From Gammaproteobacteria bacterium (GTDB taxonomy: Bacteria > Pseudomonadota > Gammaproteobacteria > Acidiferrobacterales > Sulfurifustaceae): a stretch of DNA of 64,000 nucleotides. The notes under the pieces were generated by a model. The model was not told the origin of the DNA. It did not search any database and worked only from the letters and a program-made list of their open reading frames with translations. Location: the NCBI GenBank assembly GCA_016199745.1, contig JACQFZ010000071.1:1-64000 (forward strand), read 5' to 3'. Position numbers and translations under genes: made by a program. Numbering within the stretch: position 1 is the first letter of the stretch; each line of letters starts with the position of its first letter. Shown here piece after piece: positions 1-9,519 of the stretch.

Positions 1-396
<396 letters not shown>

Positions 397-522
397 AAAA
401 CTTTGGAGTCTCTTTCGAGACAAAAAACTGCTAAATGACCGGCCGGTTTGCACCGACCAAGTCACCTTTCATTGGATGACCAAAGGCTCGACAAAGCGCC
501 CACACAAATTACTTGATCCGAA

Positions 523-534
523 TTTTTAAAGAGC
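523..534 (-). promoter_or_regulatory. boxA antitermination element of the rRNA leader
   Basis: On the minus strand the leader reads GCTCTTTAAAAA, very close to the E. coli rrn boxA core GCTCTTTAACA. It is followed by TGTGTGGGCGCTT, which resembles the boxC-like segment after boxA in enterobacterial leaders. BoxA recruits NusB-NusE to make transcription of the long rRNA operon resistant to Rho. Confidence 0.8.
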
Positions 535-575
535 TGCCGGCTGATTCACTTACTTGCCGGCCTTGAAGGTCGCGC

Positions 576-603
576 ATTATACGCAGCCACTTAGCTGGGT
601 CAA
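576..603 (-). promoter_or_regulatory. rRNA operon promoter (P1-like)
   Basis: The minus strand shows TTGACC (598-603), a 16-bp spacer and a perfect TATAAT (576-581). A GC-rich discriminator (GCGCGACC) follows, as is typical of stringently controlled rRNA promoters. Upstream, at about 604-625, lies an A-tract-rich stretch that fits an UP element. The start site would be near 569-570. Confidence 0.85.
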
Positions 604-782
604 TGCTTTTTTACAATTTCTTTTCTACGGGGAAGATTGCCAAAGCGGACAACCAAAGCCTTTAGAAAAAACGACTTACAAGGGTTCCTGACTGAGCAGG
701 AGTAACTACATCGAGAAAGCGATTATAAGAAACTTCGCTACGAAGGAGAAGAGAAATATGTCACTTTTATAAAATATAAAAG

Positions 783-2000
783 TTAACGCACCAACACTTT
801 TGCAAATTTGCGTTTGCCGACTTGGACAATGTGGGTTGTACCCGCAGGAATCTCGAGTGCTGGGTCAGATAACTTCTCGCCGTCCAACCGCACGCCCCCT
901 TGGCGAACAAGGCGAATTGCCTCGGAAGTACTTGGTACGAGGCCCGCTTCTTTTAGTAATCGCGGCATTGCGAGCTTCCCATCGACTGCCTGCAGGATCA
1001 CTTCCGGCATATCGTCGGGTAATTCGTCGCGCTGAAAACGCGCAATGAAATCGCGCATTGCGTTATTTCCCGCGGATGAGCCTTTGCCTCCGTGAAATCT
1101 ATTAACTATTTCCTTAGCGAGCTCAAACTTTATGTCCCGCGGGTTAGTGCCCTCATTGATGCTGCACTTCATCGCGTCGATCATTTCCGACGTCTTCTCA
1201 GACAACAACTCAAAATATCTCCACATTAATGTGTCGGAAATCGACATGATTTTTCCGAACATTTCCCCCGGCGGCTCGGTAATGCCGATGTAATTCCCGA
1301 GGGATTTCGACATCTTGTTGACGCCATCGAGGCCTTCCAGCAGCGGCATCGTCATCACGACCTGCGGCCGCTGGCCGTAGTGTTTCTGCAGCTCGCGGCC
1401 GACGAGCAAGTTAAATTTCTGATCAGTGCCGCCGAGCTCAATGTCGGCGCGGAGCGCGACCGAGTCATACCCCTGAATTAACGGATATAGAAACTCGTGG
1501 ATAGCGATTGGTTGACCCGAGCTGTAGCGTTTTTGAAAATCGTCGCGTTCCAGCATCCGCGCCACCGTATGTTTAGCGGCAAGCTGAACCAAATCTGCCG
1601 CCTTCATTTCGACCATCCAGCTCGAATTGAAAACTACCGATGTTTTAGCAGGATCAAGGACTTTATAAATTTGCGCTTCATACGTGCGTGCATTGGCCAA
1701 TACGTCTTCGCGCGAGAGCGGCGGCCGAGTGATGCTCTTACCGGTCGGATCGCCAATCATGCCGGTGAAATCACCAATCAGAAAAAAAACCTGATGCCCG
1801 AGTTCCTGAAATACACGCATCTTCTGCAACAACACCGTATGTCCTAAGTGCAGGTCAGGTGCTGTTGGATCAAAACCGGCCTTCACTCGCAATGGCTTAC
1901 CCATCGCCAACCGCTCAAGCAATTCGCTCTCGAGCAACAGTTCGTCGGTACCGCGTTTCAATATACGCAGGGTATTTTCAGTAGAAATAATTTGGGTCAT
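783..2000 (-). CDS. tyrS: Tyrosyl-tRNA synthetase (TyrZ type)
   Basis: Charges tRNA-Tyr with tyrosine in the cytoplasm. The 405-residue protein has the class I signature as HLGH at residues 51-54 and KMSKS at 229-233. A C-terminal S4 RNA-binding domain covers roughly residues 345-405. The KMSKS sequence and the [10 protein letters not shown] context match the TyrZ/TyrRZ subgroup rather than E. coli TyrS. It lies directly upstream of the 16S gene and is transcribed towards it, an arrangement also known in Pseudomonas. It is divergent from the M23 peptidase gene. No clear terminator separates it from the rRNA promoter. Confidence 0.95.
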   Translation of the reverse strand: MTQIISTENTLRILKRGTDELLLESELLERLAMGKPLRVKAGFDPTAPDLHLGHTVLLQKMRVFQELGHQVFFLIGDFTGMIGDPTGKSITRPPLSREDVLANARTYEAQIYKVLDPAKTSVVFNSSWMVEMKAADLVQLAAKHTVARMLERDDFQKRYSSGQPIAIHEFLYPLIQGYDSVALRADIELGGTDQKFNLLVGRELQKHYGQRPQVVMTMPLLEGLDGVNKMSKSLGNYIGITEPPGEMFGKIMSISDTLMWRYFELLSEKTSEMIDAMKCSINEGTNPRDIKFELAKEIVNRFHGGKGSSAGNNAMRDFIARFQRDELPDDMPEVILQAVDGKLAMPRLLKEAGLVPSTSEAIRLVRQGGVRLDGEKLSDPALEIPAGTTHIVQVGKRKFAKVLVR

Positions 2001-2116
2001 AACGCAGAAACATCGGTGGAAGCACGGCCAAGCGTATCATCGCTAGCGTTATGCGCACCATAGCAACGCATTCGTGTCAGCGGAAATCCCACACTAGTAG
2101 CTTTTGACGAGGCTCG

Positions 2117-3472
2117 ATGCGACCGATAAATTGGCGACTCGAACGGATTTCGTACTCTATGGCGTTGCTTCAACAATTAAGAAAAAACAGGACGGGGGCG
2201 GTAAGCAATAAGAGCTCAGCGATCGCAGAACGATCACGGTTCAGTACTAGCTCACGTAAGCTCTACGCGCGCCCGCGCAAAATGTGTTTAATCGGCGCCG
2301 GCCTGTTCGCGACGTCGGTCGCGCTCGCGTCAATCCCGCTGCCCGAACCTAATGCCTTGCCAGGTATATTCGCTGCGCCAACGCTTCAGCAGTTACTGGG
2401 GCTCAGCGATATCGGTGATCAAACGTCGACCACAACGACAGAACTGGCGGAGACAGACACGACGCGCAGCGATATTCCGGTCCTTCGCCGGCAATATTGG
2501 TATCAACTTTTCCAAAATCATTCATTGGCGGTGCGAATGGATGCGGTTGGCCAACTTCAAGAACTGGTCGGCCACAACGACGCGCTCCCCAATCTGCCAT
2601 TCGTGCGCACCGCCAGCAACTTGGACGCTAACGAGAGCCAACATGTCGATGTGCGCCTGGCTTATGTAACCGGTCGCATCGAAGAATCCTTCTTCGATCG
2701 TGACGATGCCAACGAACCGACCGATCCTCTGGTTCTCGAGCTCGCGAAGATATTTGGCTGGGACATCGACTTTGCGCTCGACGTCAATGCCGGTGACCGT
2801 TTCGCCGTTATTCACGAAGAAAAATACTGGCGTGGGCAAAAAATCGCTAACGGCGAGATTCTCGCCGCCGAATTTGTGAACCGAGGACAAACGTACCGCG
2901 CCATCGGTTTCCGCGGCCCGGATGGCAAGATCGCTTACTACACTCCGAGTGGCAGCAGTCTACGGCGTGCGTTCCTACGCACGCCGGTCAAATTCAGTCG
3001 AGTCACGTCGCTTTTTTCACGCTTGCGATACCACCCACTGCTAAAAATGTGGCTAGCGCATAACGGCGTCGATTATGCCGCGCCCGAAGGAACGCCGATT
3101 CATGCCACGGCGTCAGGCCGCATTACAGCGCTTGGATGGCAAACGGGGTATGGCAAAACCATCACGATCGATCATGGAAACGCGTTCAGCACGGTATATG
3201 CGCACTTATCGCGCTTTCGTACCAATCTCAAAGTTGGGCAAGAAGTTACCCAAGCCACGATCATCGGCACTGTCGGCAGCACTGGGCTCGCCACTGGACC
3301 GCATCTGCATTACGAGTTGCGCGTCGATGGTCACTATCAAGACCCTCTTACTTTCGAGTTTCCTACGGGTGAGACGATCGCGCCGGAGCTACGTGCTGAC
3401 TTTCAACGCACCACCACTACCGCGCTCACTCAGCTTGATTTTGTGAGCGGTCGCAGCGTGGCTATGCGTTAA
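2117..3472 (+). CDS. M23-family cell-wall endopeptidase (MepM-like)
   Basis: Probably a membrane-anchored murein endopeptidase cutting peptidoglycan cross-links in the periplasm. The 451-residue protein has a basic N-terminus, one membrane segment (about 57-73), an OapA/LysM-like region (about 115-165) and a C-terminal M23 (LytM) domain. All metal ligands are present: H315 and D319 in HNGVD, and the HLH motif at 396-398. The GACGAGG ribosome site at 2106-2112 supports the start used. An alternative ATG lies at 2159. In Pseudomonas the homologue sits between tyrS and anmK; here anmK is absent and the next gene is erpA. Confidence 0.88.
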   Translation: MRPINWRLERISYSMALLQQLRKNRTGAVSNKSSAIAERSRFSTSSRKLYARPRKMCLIGAGLFATSVALASIPLPEPNALPGIFAAPTLQQLLGLSDIGDQTSTTTTELAETDTTRSDIPVLRRQYWYQLFQNHSLAVRMDAVGQLQELVGHNDALPNLPFVRTASNLDANESQHVDVRLAYVTGRIEESFFDRDDANEPTDPLVLELAKIFGWDIDFALDVNAGDRFAVIHEEKYWRGQKIANGEILAAEFVNRGQTYRAIGFRGPDGKIAYYTPSGSSLRRAFLRTPVKFSRVTSLFSRLRYHPLLKMWLAHNGVDYAAPEGTPIHATASGRITALGWQTGYGKTITIDHGNAFSTVYAHLSRFRTNLKVGQEVTQATIIGTVGSTGLATGPHLHYELRVDGHYQDPLTFEFPTGETIAPELRADFQRTTTTALTQLDFVSGRSVAMR

Positions 3473-3552
3473 GTGGGAGAAAGGTAGTGACTAAGCGGCA
3501 TTAATCCCTTGGTCGCGCCGGTATCTCTGCACGATTTATCGAGCGCCAAAGA

Positions 3553-3581
3553 AAAAGGAGGCGACATGCCTCCTTCTTTTA
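3553..3581. terminator. Bidirectional terminator between the M23 peptidase gene and erpA
   Basis: Perfect 8-bp stem AAGGAGGC (3555-3562) / GCCTCCTT (3568-3575) with loop GACAT. The plus strand continues CTTTTAT and the minus strand has a T-run from the A-tract at 3552-3556. It can serve the convergent genes on both sides. Confidence 0.85.
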
Positions 3582-3600
3582 TCACTGCAAGCGATTTCGC

Positions 3601-3954
3601 TTAGGCGTTAAACGAAGAACCGCAGCCGCAGGTTGTTTTCGCATTCGGGTTCTTGATAACGAACTGCGCACCCTCTAAACCTTCCTGATAATCAATTTCC
3701 GCGCCTACCAAGTACTGAAAACTCACCGGATCGACTAAAAACGTTACATCGTTTTTGGTGACGCGAGTGTCGTCGTCGTTGGCGGTTTCTTCGAAAGTGA
3801 AACCATACTGAAATCCGGAACAGCCGCCGCCGGAAACAAAAACGCGCAGCATCAAGTCGGGATTGTTCTCCTCGGTGATCAACTCTTTCACTTTACTGGC
3901 AGCGCTGTCGGTAAAGGTCAGCGGATCAGGCATCACGGGCATAGCGGCGGTCAT
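3601..3954 (-). CDS. erpA: A-type iron-sulfur carrier ErpA
   Basis: Delivers Fe-S clusters to apoproteins, including isoprenoid-synthesis enzymes in E. coli. The 117-residue protein has the three family cysteines, C45 in GGGCSGF and C109/C111 in CGC near the C-terminus. I chose the ATG at 3954 because GAGG stands eight bases upstream and the length matches E. coli ErpA (114 residues); the reading frame continues upstream without similarity. It is the last gene of a minus-strand run with the bactofilin and DUF6776 genes, the order seen in pseudomonads. Confidence 0.95.
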   Translation of the reverse strand: MTAAMPVMPDPLTFTDSAASKVKELITEENNPDLMLRVFVSGGGCSGFQYGFTFEETANDDDTRVTKNDVTFLVDPVSFQYLVGAEIDYQEGLEGAQFVIKNPNAKTTCGCGSSFNA

Positions 3955-4020
3955 GGAACACCTCAACTCATACGGTATAAAACAAATTATCGACCTCGCG
4001 CCCCGCCGGGTCAACGCAAA

Positions 4021-4476
4021 CTATGCCTCTTCCTCGTTCATCGCGCCGCTACCGATAGGTTTTAGTCGGGCGACAGGCGCTTTTTCCCGATTGGTATCGA
4101 TCGATTCGCGCAGCAAATTACCGTTAATCGCTGCCCCGCTCGCCATCTCCATGACCTTGTAGTAGACATCGCCGGTGATCTCGGCTTTAGGCTGGAGTTC
4201 GATGCGTTCAGCCGCGCGCACGGTGCCCTTGATCGTTCCATTGATGATGATATGGGGCACAGTGACATTGCCGATAATTAAGGCGTTCTCGCTCAATATC
4301 AGCGTGCTATTGCCGTCGCCTTTGGCAGTCACATTGCCTTTCAACTTGCCATCGATCCGCAAACCACCGGAAAACGTCAGGTCGCCTTTGAGCTCAGTGC
4401 GCGCGCCTACCAACGTTTCGATGGTATTGCAGGGCTTTTCGTTGTGGCTCTTGCCGAGGGGGTTCAACATCGACAT
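4021..4476 (-). CDS. Bactofilin (polymer-forming cytoskeletal protein)
   Basis: A 151-residue protein with a central bactofilin domain of short beta-strand repeats (about residues 15-110, alternating G and hydrophobic residues, e.g. GDLTFSGGLRIDGKLKGN). Bactofilins form nucleotide-free filaments that scaffold cell-wall or envelope proteins. The ATG at 4476 is preceded by AAGGAGAT. A longer frame to 4566 would overlap the upstream gene and lacks similarity. Its placement between a coiled-coil membrane protein and erpA, with an M23 peptidase nearby, resembles other loci where bactofilins accompany LytM-type peptidases. Confidence 0.9.
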   Translation of the reverse strand: MSMLNPLGKSHNEKPCNTIETLVGARTELKGDLTFSGGLRIDGKLKGNVTAKGDGNSTLILSENALIIGNVTVPHIIINGTIKGTVRAAERIELQPKAEITGDVYYKVMEMASGAAINGNLLRESIDTNREKAPVARLKPIGSGAMNEEEA

Positions 4477-4507
4477 CGCTGATCTCCTTGATTGGTATGT
4501 CAGATTT

Positions 4508-5206
4508 TTAGGCCAGCGGCCAGGGCACGCTTTGCTCGACGGGCGCGCCACTGGTAGGTGTGACATTTACCTTGATCTGCCGCGGTTTGAAGTCTTTCGG
4601 AAGCTCGAACTGTCCTTCGATGTCCTGAAAATATTTCAGGTTCACTTTCGATCCCGGCACTGTTATTACCTTGTCTTCGGCACCCAGAGCGCCGCTGATT
4701 TGGAAATTGACCGAACCGTAAATCGTTTGGTCGTGCTTGAGCGCCTGAATCAACACTAGCTTATAGCGATATTGATTGGCGCCGTTGGCCGGTTGAATGT
4801 CCAAGCTCTGCACGCGCAAGCCGCTTTTTTTGTCGGCCGGCGAGATGATGTTGCGGTAAAAATTGAGCTCTTCGCGCAGTTTGACGATCTCTTGCGCCGA
4901 CGCCTTCAACGAGCGGTCCAATTCCTGGAACGCGGTTTCATCCATTTGCAGGCTGCGTTCAGCGCGGGCCAACGACGCCCGCAGCTCGTCATTCTCGGCG
5001 TTTCGCCGTTGCAGCTCTTCTTCGAGTTTTTGTTGCGCCTGCGTGGCAAAAGAACGTTCGAAGCCGGCGGTGCTGAGGCCGTGGTTGTAAAACCAGCCCG
5101 CCGCCGACACCAGCACTGTTACGCCACCGACGATGAGCAATAGCTTGGTACGCGGCAAGAGTCGCGGCTTGACCACGAGCTCCCCCGTTGCCTGACGTTT
5201 GAACAT
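4508..5206 (-). CDS. Membrane-anchored coiled-coil protein, DUF6776 family
   Basis: Function unknown. The 232-residue protein has a short basic cytoplasmic tail, one membrane segment (about 23-43), a coiled coil rich in E, L, R and Q (about 55-115), and a C-terminal beta-rich domain with many aromatic and charged residues. The predicted topology puts the coiled coil and C-terminus in the periplasm. It lies 31 bases upstream of the bactofilin gene on the same strand, so an operon with bactofilin and erpA is likely. Homologues occupy the same place in pseudomonads (recalled, not searched). Confidence 0.75.
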   Translation of the reverse strand: MFKRQATGELVVKPRLLPRTKLLLIVGGVTVLVSAAGWFYNHGLSTAGFERSFATQAQQKLEEELQRRNAENDELRASLARAERSLQMDETAFQELDRSLKASAQEIVKLREELNFYRNIISPADKKSGLRVQSLDIQPANGANQYRYKLVLIQALKHDQTIYGSVNFQISGALGAEDKVITVPGSKVNLKYFQDIEGQFELPKDFKPRQIKVNVTPTSGAPVEQSVPWPLA

Positions 5207-5254
5207 GAACCCTAAAGCCTCCCGGCGGGCGTTGATGCGGTAGAACTATCGTGA

Positions 5255-5260
5255 ATTATA
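5255..5260 (-). promoter_or_regulatory. Candidate -10 box for the DUF6776-bactofilin-erpA operon
   Basis: A perfect TATAAT on the minus strand lies about 50 bases before the DUF6776 start. A GC-rich palindrome (GCGGCCGTACGGCCGC) occupies its -15 to -30 region. No good -35 hexamer is at standard spacing; TTGCCC is 21 bases away. The palindrome could be an operator, which is inference. Confidence 0.4.
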
Positions 5261-5289
5261 GCGGCCGTACGGCCGCCCGCCGGGCAAGC

Positions 5290-6321
5290 TTAGGGTAAGA
5301 GCGGAGGAAGGCCAAGACCGGAGGTTTCGTCCAGGCCGAACATGATGTTCATATTTTGAATCGCCTGACCGGCGGCGCCTTTAGTCAGATTATCGATGAC
5401 CGACAACACGACGATGGTATCGCTACCTTGCGGCCGATGAACTGCGAGTCGGCAGATATTGGCGCCACGTACCGAACGCGTCTCCGGATGGCTGCCGGCG
5501 GGCATAACATCAACGAACGGCTCGTTGGCGTAACGCTGTTGGTACAGCGCCTGCAGATCGATCTGGGGATTCGTCAGGCGTGCATACAGCGTCGCGTGAA
5601 TGCCGCGGATCATCGGTGTGAGATGCGGCACGAAGGTCAAACCGACCGGCTTGCCACGGACGGCGTCCAGGCCTTGGCGAATTTCCGGCAGGTGGCGGTG
5701 GCCGGCCACGCCATAAGCCTTCATGGAATCGGCAGCCTCGGCAAAAAGCGTGTGCGTCTCCGCCTTGCGACCGGCGCCGCTGACGCCAGATTTAGCATCA
5801 GCGATGAGATACGCCGCATCGACACAGCCACTTTCCAACAGCGGTAAGAACCCCAGCTGGACGGCGGTCGGATAGCAGCCGGGATTCGCTACCAAGCGTG
5901 CTTTGCGGATCTGTTCGCGATTGACCTCGGGTAAGCCATAGACCGCTTCGGCAAGCAGCTCGGGACACGCGTGCGGCATCTTGTACCATTGCTCCCACAG
6001 CTTCGAATCGCGCAGCCGAAAATCGGCGGCCAGATCGATCAGCCGGGTACCAGCAGCGAGCAACTCGCGCGCCTGCGTCATGGCAATACCGTTCGGCGTC
6101 GCCGAGAAGACGACGTCACACGTGCTCAGCTGCTTGGGATCGGGCTCGCTGAACGCAAGATCGACGTAGCCGCGCAAGCTGCCGAAGAGATCGGCGACCT
6201 TCTTACCAGCCTCGCCACGTGAAGTGATGACGGCGAGCTTGACGTGCGGGTGCACCGCCAGCAAACGCAGCAGCTCGACGCCGGTATAACCTGTTCCACC
6301 AATAATTCCGACTTTGATCAT
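5290..6321 (-). CDS. argC: N-acetyl-gamma-glutamyl-phosphate reductase
   Basis: Third step of arginine synthesis: reduces N-acetylglutamyl phosphate to the semialdehyde with NADPH. The 343-residue length is normal. The N-terminal dinucleotide-binding motif is [10 protein letters not shown] (residues 6-15), and the catalytic cysteine C149 sits in NPGCYPT. The gene is monocistronic or leads the DUF6776 operon, 83 bases apart. Regulator genes on the same strand lie upstream behind a probable terminator. Confidence 0.95.
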   Translation of the reverse strand: MIKVGIIGGTGYTGVELLRLLAVHPHVKLAVITSRGEAGKKVADLFGSLRGYVDLAFSEPDPKQLSTCDVVFSATPNGIAMTQARELLAAGTRLIDLAADFRLRDSKLWEQWYKMPHACPELLAEAVYGLPEVNREQIRKARLVANPGCYPTAVQLGFLPLLESGCVDAAYLIADAKSGVSGAGRKAETHTLFAEAADSMKAYGVAGHRHLPEIRQGLDAVRGKPVGLTFVPHLTPMIRGIHATLYARLTNPQIDLQALYQQRYANEPFVDVMPAGSHPETRSVRGANICRLAVHRPQGSDTIVVLSVIDNLTKGAAGQAIQNMNIMFGLDETSGLGLPPLLP

Positions 6322-6346
6322 TCTTCGACTGTAACAAAAACAGGCA

Positions 6347-6385
6347 TAAAAAAAACGGGGCTTGAAAAGCTTAAGAATGAGCCCT
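6347..6385 (-). terminator. Probable terminator after the dctS-dctR pair
   Basis: On the minus strand a GGGCT (80-84 of the 6300s) / AGCCC stem with a long AT-rich loop is followed by a C and eight T residues (plus-strand A-run 6348-6355). The stem is short, so efficiency is uncertain. It separates dctR from argC. Confidence 0.5.
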
Positions 6386-6454
6386 GAGAGATAGCCTTTT
6401 ATTCATAGCGTTGTGCAGCTCTGTTTCGTTACAACAACCGCCGCCATCGAAAAT

Positions 6455-7051
6455 TTAGGACCGCCGCGCCAGTCGCTGCGCCAACTCGACCGCTGATTTT
6501 ACGCCCATCTTCTCGAACAGACGTGCGCGATGAACCTCGACCGTACGCATGGCAATGCCGAGCTCGTCGGCAATGACCTTGTTCAGTTTGCCGGCGAGGA
6601 TACGATCCATCACCGCGCGCTCACGTTCCGTCAGTTGCTGCAACCGCGCCTCGACCGACGCTAGGTCAGCGCGTTCGCGGCAATTGCGCGCGTCAAGCTC
6701 GAGCGCGATGAGCACGCGGTTGACCAGTTCGTTGTCGTTGAAGGGTTTCTCGATGAAGTCGTGGGCACCGCGCTTCAACGCTGAAACTGCCATCCCGACA
6801 TCGCCATGGCCGGTCAGGAAGATCACCGGCAAGCGACAATCACGCGCTTGCAACTGCTCGAATAGCTCGAGACCGGTCATACCGTCCATGCGGATATCGA
6901 GCAACAGACAACCGGCCATGCGCGCGGAATAGTCCTCTATAAACTCCTCGGCCGACTGCCATGCCAGTGCCGGTACCGCGCGCGACTTGAACAACCATAA
7001 CAACGCATCGCGGATGGCAGCGTCGTCGTCGACGATATAAGCGGTGCTCAT
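6455..7051 (-). CDS. dctR: FixJ/DctR-type response regulator
   Basis: A 198-residue protein with an N-terminal receiver domain (phospho-acceptor Asp in LLLDIRMDG, conserved Lys in the EKPF motif) and a C-terminal LuxR-type helix-turn-helix (about 135-195; ELGIAMRTVEVHRARLFEKM). It should be phosphorylated by the sensor kinase encoded just upstream; ATG and the kinase TGA overlap as ATGA (7048-7051), so the two are translationally coupled. By analogy with Rhodobacter capsulatus DctSR it probably activates the neighbouring dctPQM genes. The symbol rests on architecture and context. Confidence 0.85.
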   Translation of the reverse strand: MSTAYIVDDDAAIRDALLWLFKSRAVPALAWQSAEEFIEDYSARMAGCLLLDIRMDGMTGLELFEQLQARDCRLPVIFLTGHGDVGMAVSALKRGAHDFIEKPFNDNELVNRVLIALELDARNCRERADLASVEARLQQLTERERAVMDRILAGKLNKVIADELGIAMRTVEVHRARLFEKMGVKSAVELAQRLARRS

Positions 7052-9045
7052 TCGACCGGCAGCCACAGGCTGAAGGTAGTGCCATTACCGTTAGCCCGTT
7101 CCTCGAACCAAAGCCGTCCATGATGCAATTCAGCGATCGACCGACAGATGTTCAGCCCCATGCCCATCCCCTCTTGCTTGGTAGAAAAGAACGGTTCGTA
7201 TAATTGTGCCGCCACTGCCGGCGCGATGCCGGGACCGCGGTCACTCACACTCACACAGACGCCGCGTTCGTGCGATACCGTCGCCACGACCAGCAGGCGC
7301 TGGTCAGCGACCGTCTGCGCCATGGCATCCATCCCGTTGCGAATTAGATTCAATAACAGCTGCTCGATCATCACCTTGTCGACCTGCACCGGTGGCAGAT
7401 TCGGTGCCAAATCAAGCTGCAGCCGCACGCCGCGCCAACGCGCCGCGACCTCTATCAAACCGGTGGCATCTTCCACCACCGTGTTGATCGCACAGGGCTC
7501 TTGCATCGGTTCGCGCCGGCGCACGAATTCGTGTACCCGACGAATCACTTGGCCGGCACGTTGTGCCTGCGCCACCACCTTACGCAGGGTGTGTACAACG
7601 TCGCTTTCGGCGGCCGCGGCACCGTTGCTATCGTCGAGCAAATTGAGACAACCGGTGGCGTAACTGGAGATCGCCGACAGCGGCTGGTTCAACTCGTGCG
7701 CGAGCGTCGACGCCATTTCGCCCATGGTGACCAAACGTGCGGTGAACTGCAGCTTGTCTTGCTGTTGTCGGTAACGCTCTTCCGCACGCTTGCGTTCGGT
7801 GATGTCGAGCATCGACGCCATCCAACCGTGATGCACACCGTTGGCATCGATCAGCGGTGCTTCGTAGATCAGCGCGTCGAAGCGTTCACCGTTCTTACGT
7901 TGAAAGCGCAGCTCGACCGCCTCATGCGGTGCCGTACCGGCCATGATTTGTTCGTATACCGTCAACGTCTGCGCCATTTCTTCCGGCGCCCAGTACGGCA
8001 TCGGTGGCTCACGGCCAATGAGTTCGTCAGCCGACCAACCGACCATCTGACAGAACGCCGGATTGACGTAGACGATGTACCCATCGAGATCGCGCGCTCG
8101 CAAACCGGTGAGCAACGAATCCTCCATGGCCTTGCGAAAGGCGTACTCCTCGCGCAGCGCCTTCTCGGCGACATGGCGTCGTTGCACGTGCCGCTTTACA
8201 GCCCACAGGCTGACCAAGATCGCCACCGTCAGCAGCACGATCGTCATCATCAGCAATGCTGGCAACAGGCGAGTGCCATGGTGGTACGCCACCACCGCCA
8301 ACGTGTAGCCCTGACCCGGTGGATCGAACGCCACTTGGTACGACAAGTCCGAGTCGCTCGTCTGCACCCGTGATTTGGAAGATAAGGTCGCGCCATTGGC
8401 ATCCATCACCGATACGCGGTACTTCTCGGTGAACCACCACGGCACCATCTGATACAACAGCGCGTGTACTGAATAGACGCCGACGATGACATCGGCCGGC
8501 CGATCGTTGTAATGCGGGACAAAAATTGCGAAGCAAGGATCGTCGACGTCGAGATTAAACGGCTTGCTATAGATCGGCTTGTCGAGCTGAACGGCGCGGC
8601 GCGATGCCTCGGTAAAGACGGCGAGCGAGCGTAGCCGCTGCCGTTGATCCGGCGCCGCCGCCGGGGTAACGGACCGCAACCTGCCGATACGATCGAGCCG
8701 AACGATTTGCACCAGCCCGCTGCCGTTTTGGATCAAGGCTTGGGCGCGCGCATCGTAAGTCGGCGTCGCGCGGGTCTCGACGGTGTCGATATTGAGCAGG
8801 CGTAACTGCTCAAGGTTGCGCTCCATTTGGAATCGCAGATTCTGCTCGAGCCAGAGCACATCGCTAATCATCGTTGTGCGCTGGTCGTCGAGGTCGTTGT
8901 GATGCAGCAACCACAATAGTGCGCCGATAACGATTGGCACCAGAATCGCGGCGAGTCGCGGCAATACCCATGCCCAGCGCGGGGCACGCGGTGGCAAATT
9001 TCCGTCTACGGCGATTGCCCGACGCATGAAGACCTTGTCGTTCAT
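7048..9045 (-). CDS. dctS: DctS-like sensor histidine kinase
   Basis: A 665-residue membrane kinase. Membrane segments at about 28-47 and 260-283 flank a ~210-residue periplasmic sensor region. A PAS domain (about 300-420), the dimerisation box with phospho-accepting H450 in LAHELNQPL, and an HATPase domain (N-box NLIRNGMDAM, G-boxes DRGPGIAP and GMGMGLNICRS) follow. The architecture matches DctS/DctB C4-dicarboxylate sensors. The gene is coupled to dctR and diverges from the TRAP transporter genes. The ligand is probably a carboxylate, inferred from context. Confidence 0.88.
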   Translation of the reverse strand: MNDKVFMRRAIAVDGNLPPRAPRWAWVLPRLAAILVPIVIGALLWLLHHNDLDDQRTTMISDVLWLEQNLRFQMERNLEQLRLLNIDTVETRATPTYDARAQALIQNGSGLVQIVRLDRIGRLRSVTPAAAPDQRQRLRSLAVFTEASRRAVQLDKPIYSKPFNLDVDDPCFAIFVPHYNDRPADVIVGVYSVHALLYQMVPWWFTEKYRVSVMDANGATLSSKSRVQTSDSDLSYQVAFDPPGQGYTLAVVAYHHGTRLLPALLMMTIVLLTVAILVSLWAVKRHVQRRHVAEKALREEYAFRKAMEDSLLTGLRARDLDGYIVYVNPAFCQMVGWSADELIGREPPMPYWAPEEMAQTLTVYEQIMAGTAPHEAVELRFQRKNGERFDALIYEAPLIDANGVHHGWMASMLDITERKRAEERYRQQQDKLQFTARLVTMGEMASTLAHELNQPLSAISSYATGCLNLLDDSNGAAAAESDVVHTLRKVVAQAQRAGQVIRRVHEFVRRREPMQEPCAINTVVEDATGLIEVAARWRGVRLQLDLAPNLPPVQVDKVMIEQLLLNLIRNGMDAMAQTVADQRLLVVATVSHERGVCVSVSDRGPGIAPAVAAQLYEPFFSTKQEGMGMGLNICRSIAELHHGRLWFEERANGNGTTFSLWLPVE

Positions 9046-9174
9046 GGTGCCACCCTAGCGCGCGTCTGCGGTCGCCCGCAATGTGGGACTCCACAATGGC
9101 GCTGTCTCGAACGCTCACGGACAGTTACCGGCAAGATTGAGAGCAACCGACGATAAAACCTACACTCGCAGCAG
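9046..9174. promoter_or_regulatory. Divergent control region upstream of dctS
   Basis: No gene is present. A small dyad, TGTGG-GACT-CCACA (9082-9095), lies about 40 bases upstream of the dctS ATG and might be an operator. I see no -24/-12 sigma-54 promoter. The region runs into the relic of a second dctP. Confidence 0.3.
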
Positions 9175-9475
9175 ATGTACGAAGTGCAAAGACATGTAAC
9201 CGTACGAAATCGTGGCTATCTCGGTTCTGCCGTGATCGCTAACAAAAATTGGTCGGATTGCCGCAATTTTTCCACTGAAGAAGAAACCACAAAGCGCTCA
9301 GATGAGCGTGCGCTTCTAAATACAACCCAAGTTCATGAGCTAACGGCAGCCGAGCGCGACGCTTGGCGTAAGGCGCTGCTGCCGGTGCATAAGGAAATGG
9401 AATCGCGTTTTAGTTAAAGGAGCTAATCGAAGCAATCTACAAAAAAGGCAAGGGGCCAGACTTACAAATTTAAAT
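9175..9475 (+). pseudogene. Relic of a second TRAP substrate-binding protein (dctP) gene
   Basis: The translation of 9175-9417 matches the C-terminal third of the intact DctP encoded just downstream: MYEVQRHVTVRNRGYLG against MHEVQKYVTLSNHGYLG, and LTAAERDAWRKALLPVHKE against LTTDEKREWKKALIKVHHE. A middle stretch is lost or scrambled after NKNWSDC. A frameshift near 9413-9417 breaks the end, since the other frame then reads KELIEAIYKK like KELVQSIYQE of DctP and stops near 9472. The N-terminal two thirds, with signal peptide and ligand site, are gone. It cannot make a working binding protein. Confidence 0.85.
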
Positions 9476-9519
9476 TTTGAGCTAAGTATTTTTTTATCGC
9501 AAAAACTAGGAGAAAAAAT

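Larger units (their letters stand above)
397..782 (-). other. rrn leader and tyrS-rrn intergenic region
   Basis: These 386 bases hold no protein gene. They contain the transcribed rRNA leader (397 to about 569), the boxA antitermination element and the rRNA promoter, listed separately. The left end of tyrS follows at 783. A second TATAAT on the minus strand (722-727) has no convincing -35 partner, so I do not call it a promoter. Confidence 0.8.

Noticed and set aside
722-727. Second rRNA promoter (TATAAT on the minus strand)
   Set aside because: No -35 hexamer at 15-19 bases; the strong promoter at 576-603 explains the operon.
7501-8373. 290-codon plus-strand frame within dctS
   Set aside because: Antisense shadow of a GC-rich kinase gene, no recognisable domain.
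9425-9519. Sigma-54 (-24/-12) promoter for dctPQM
   Set aside because: No GG-N10-GC element found, and the adjacent regulator is FixJ/LuxR-type, not a sigma-54 activator.
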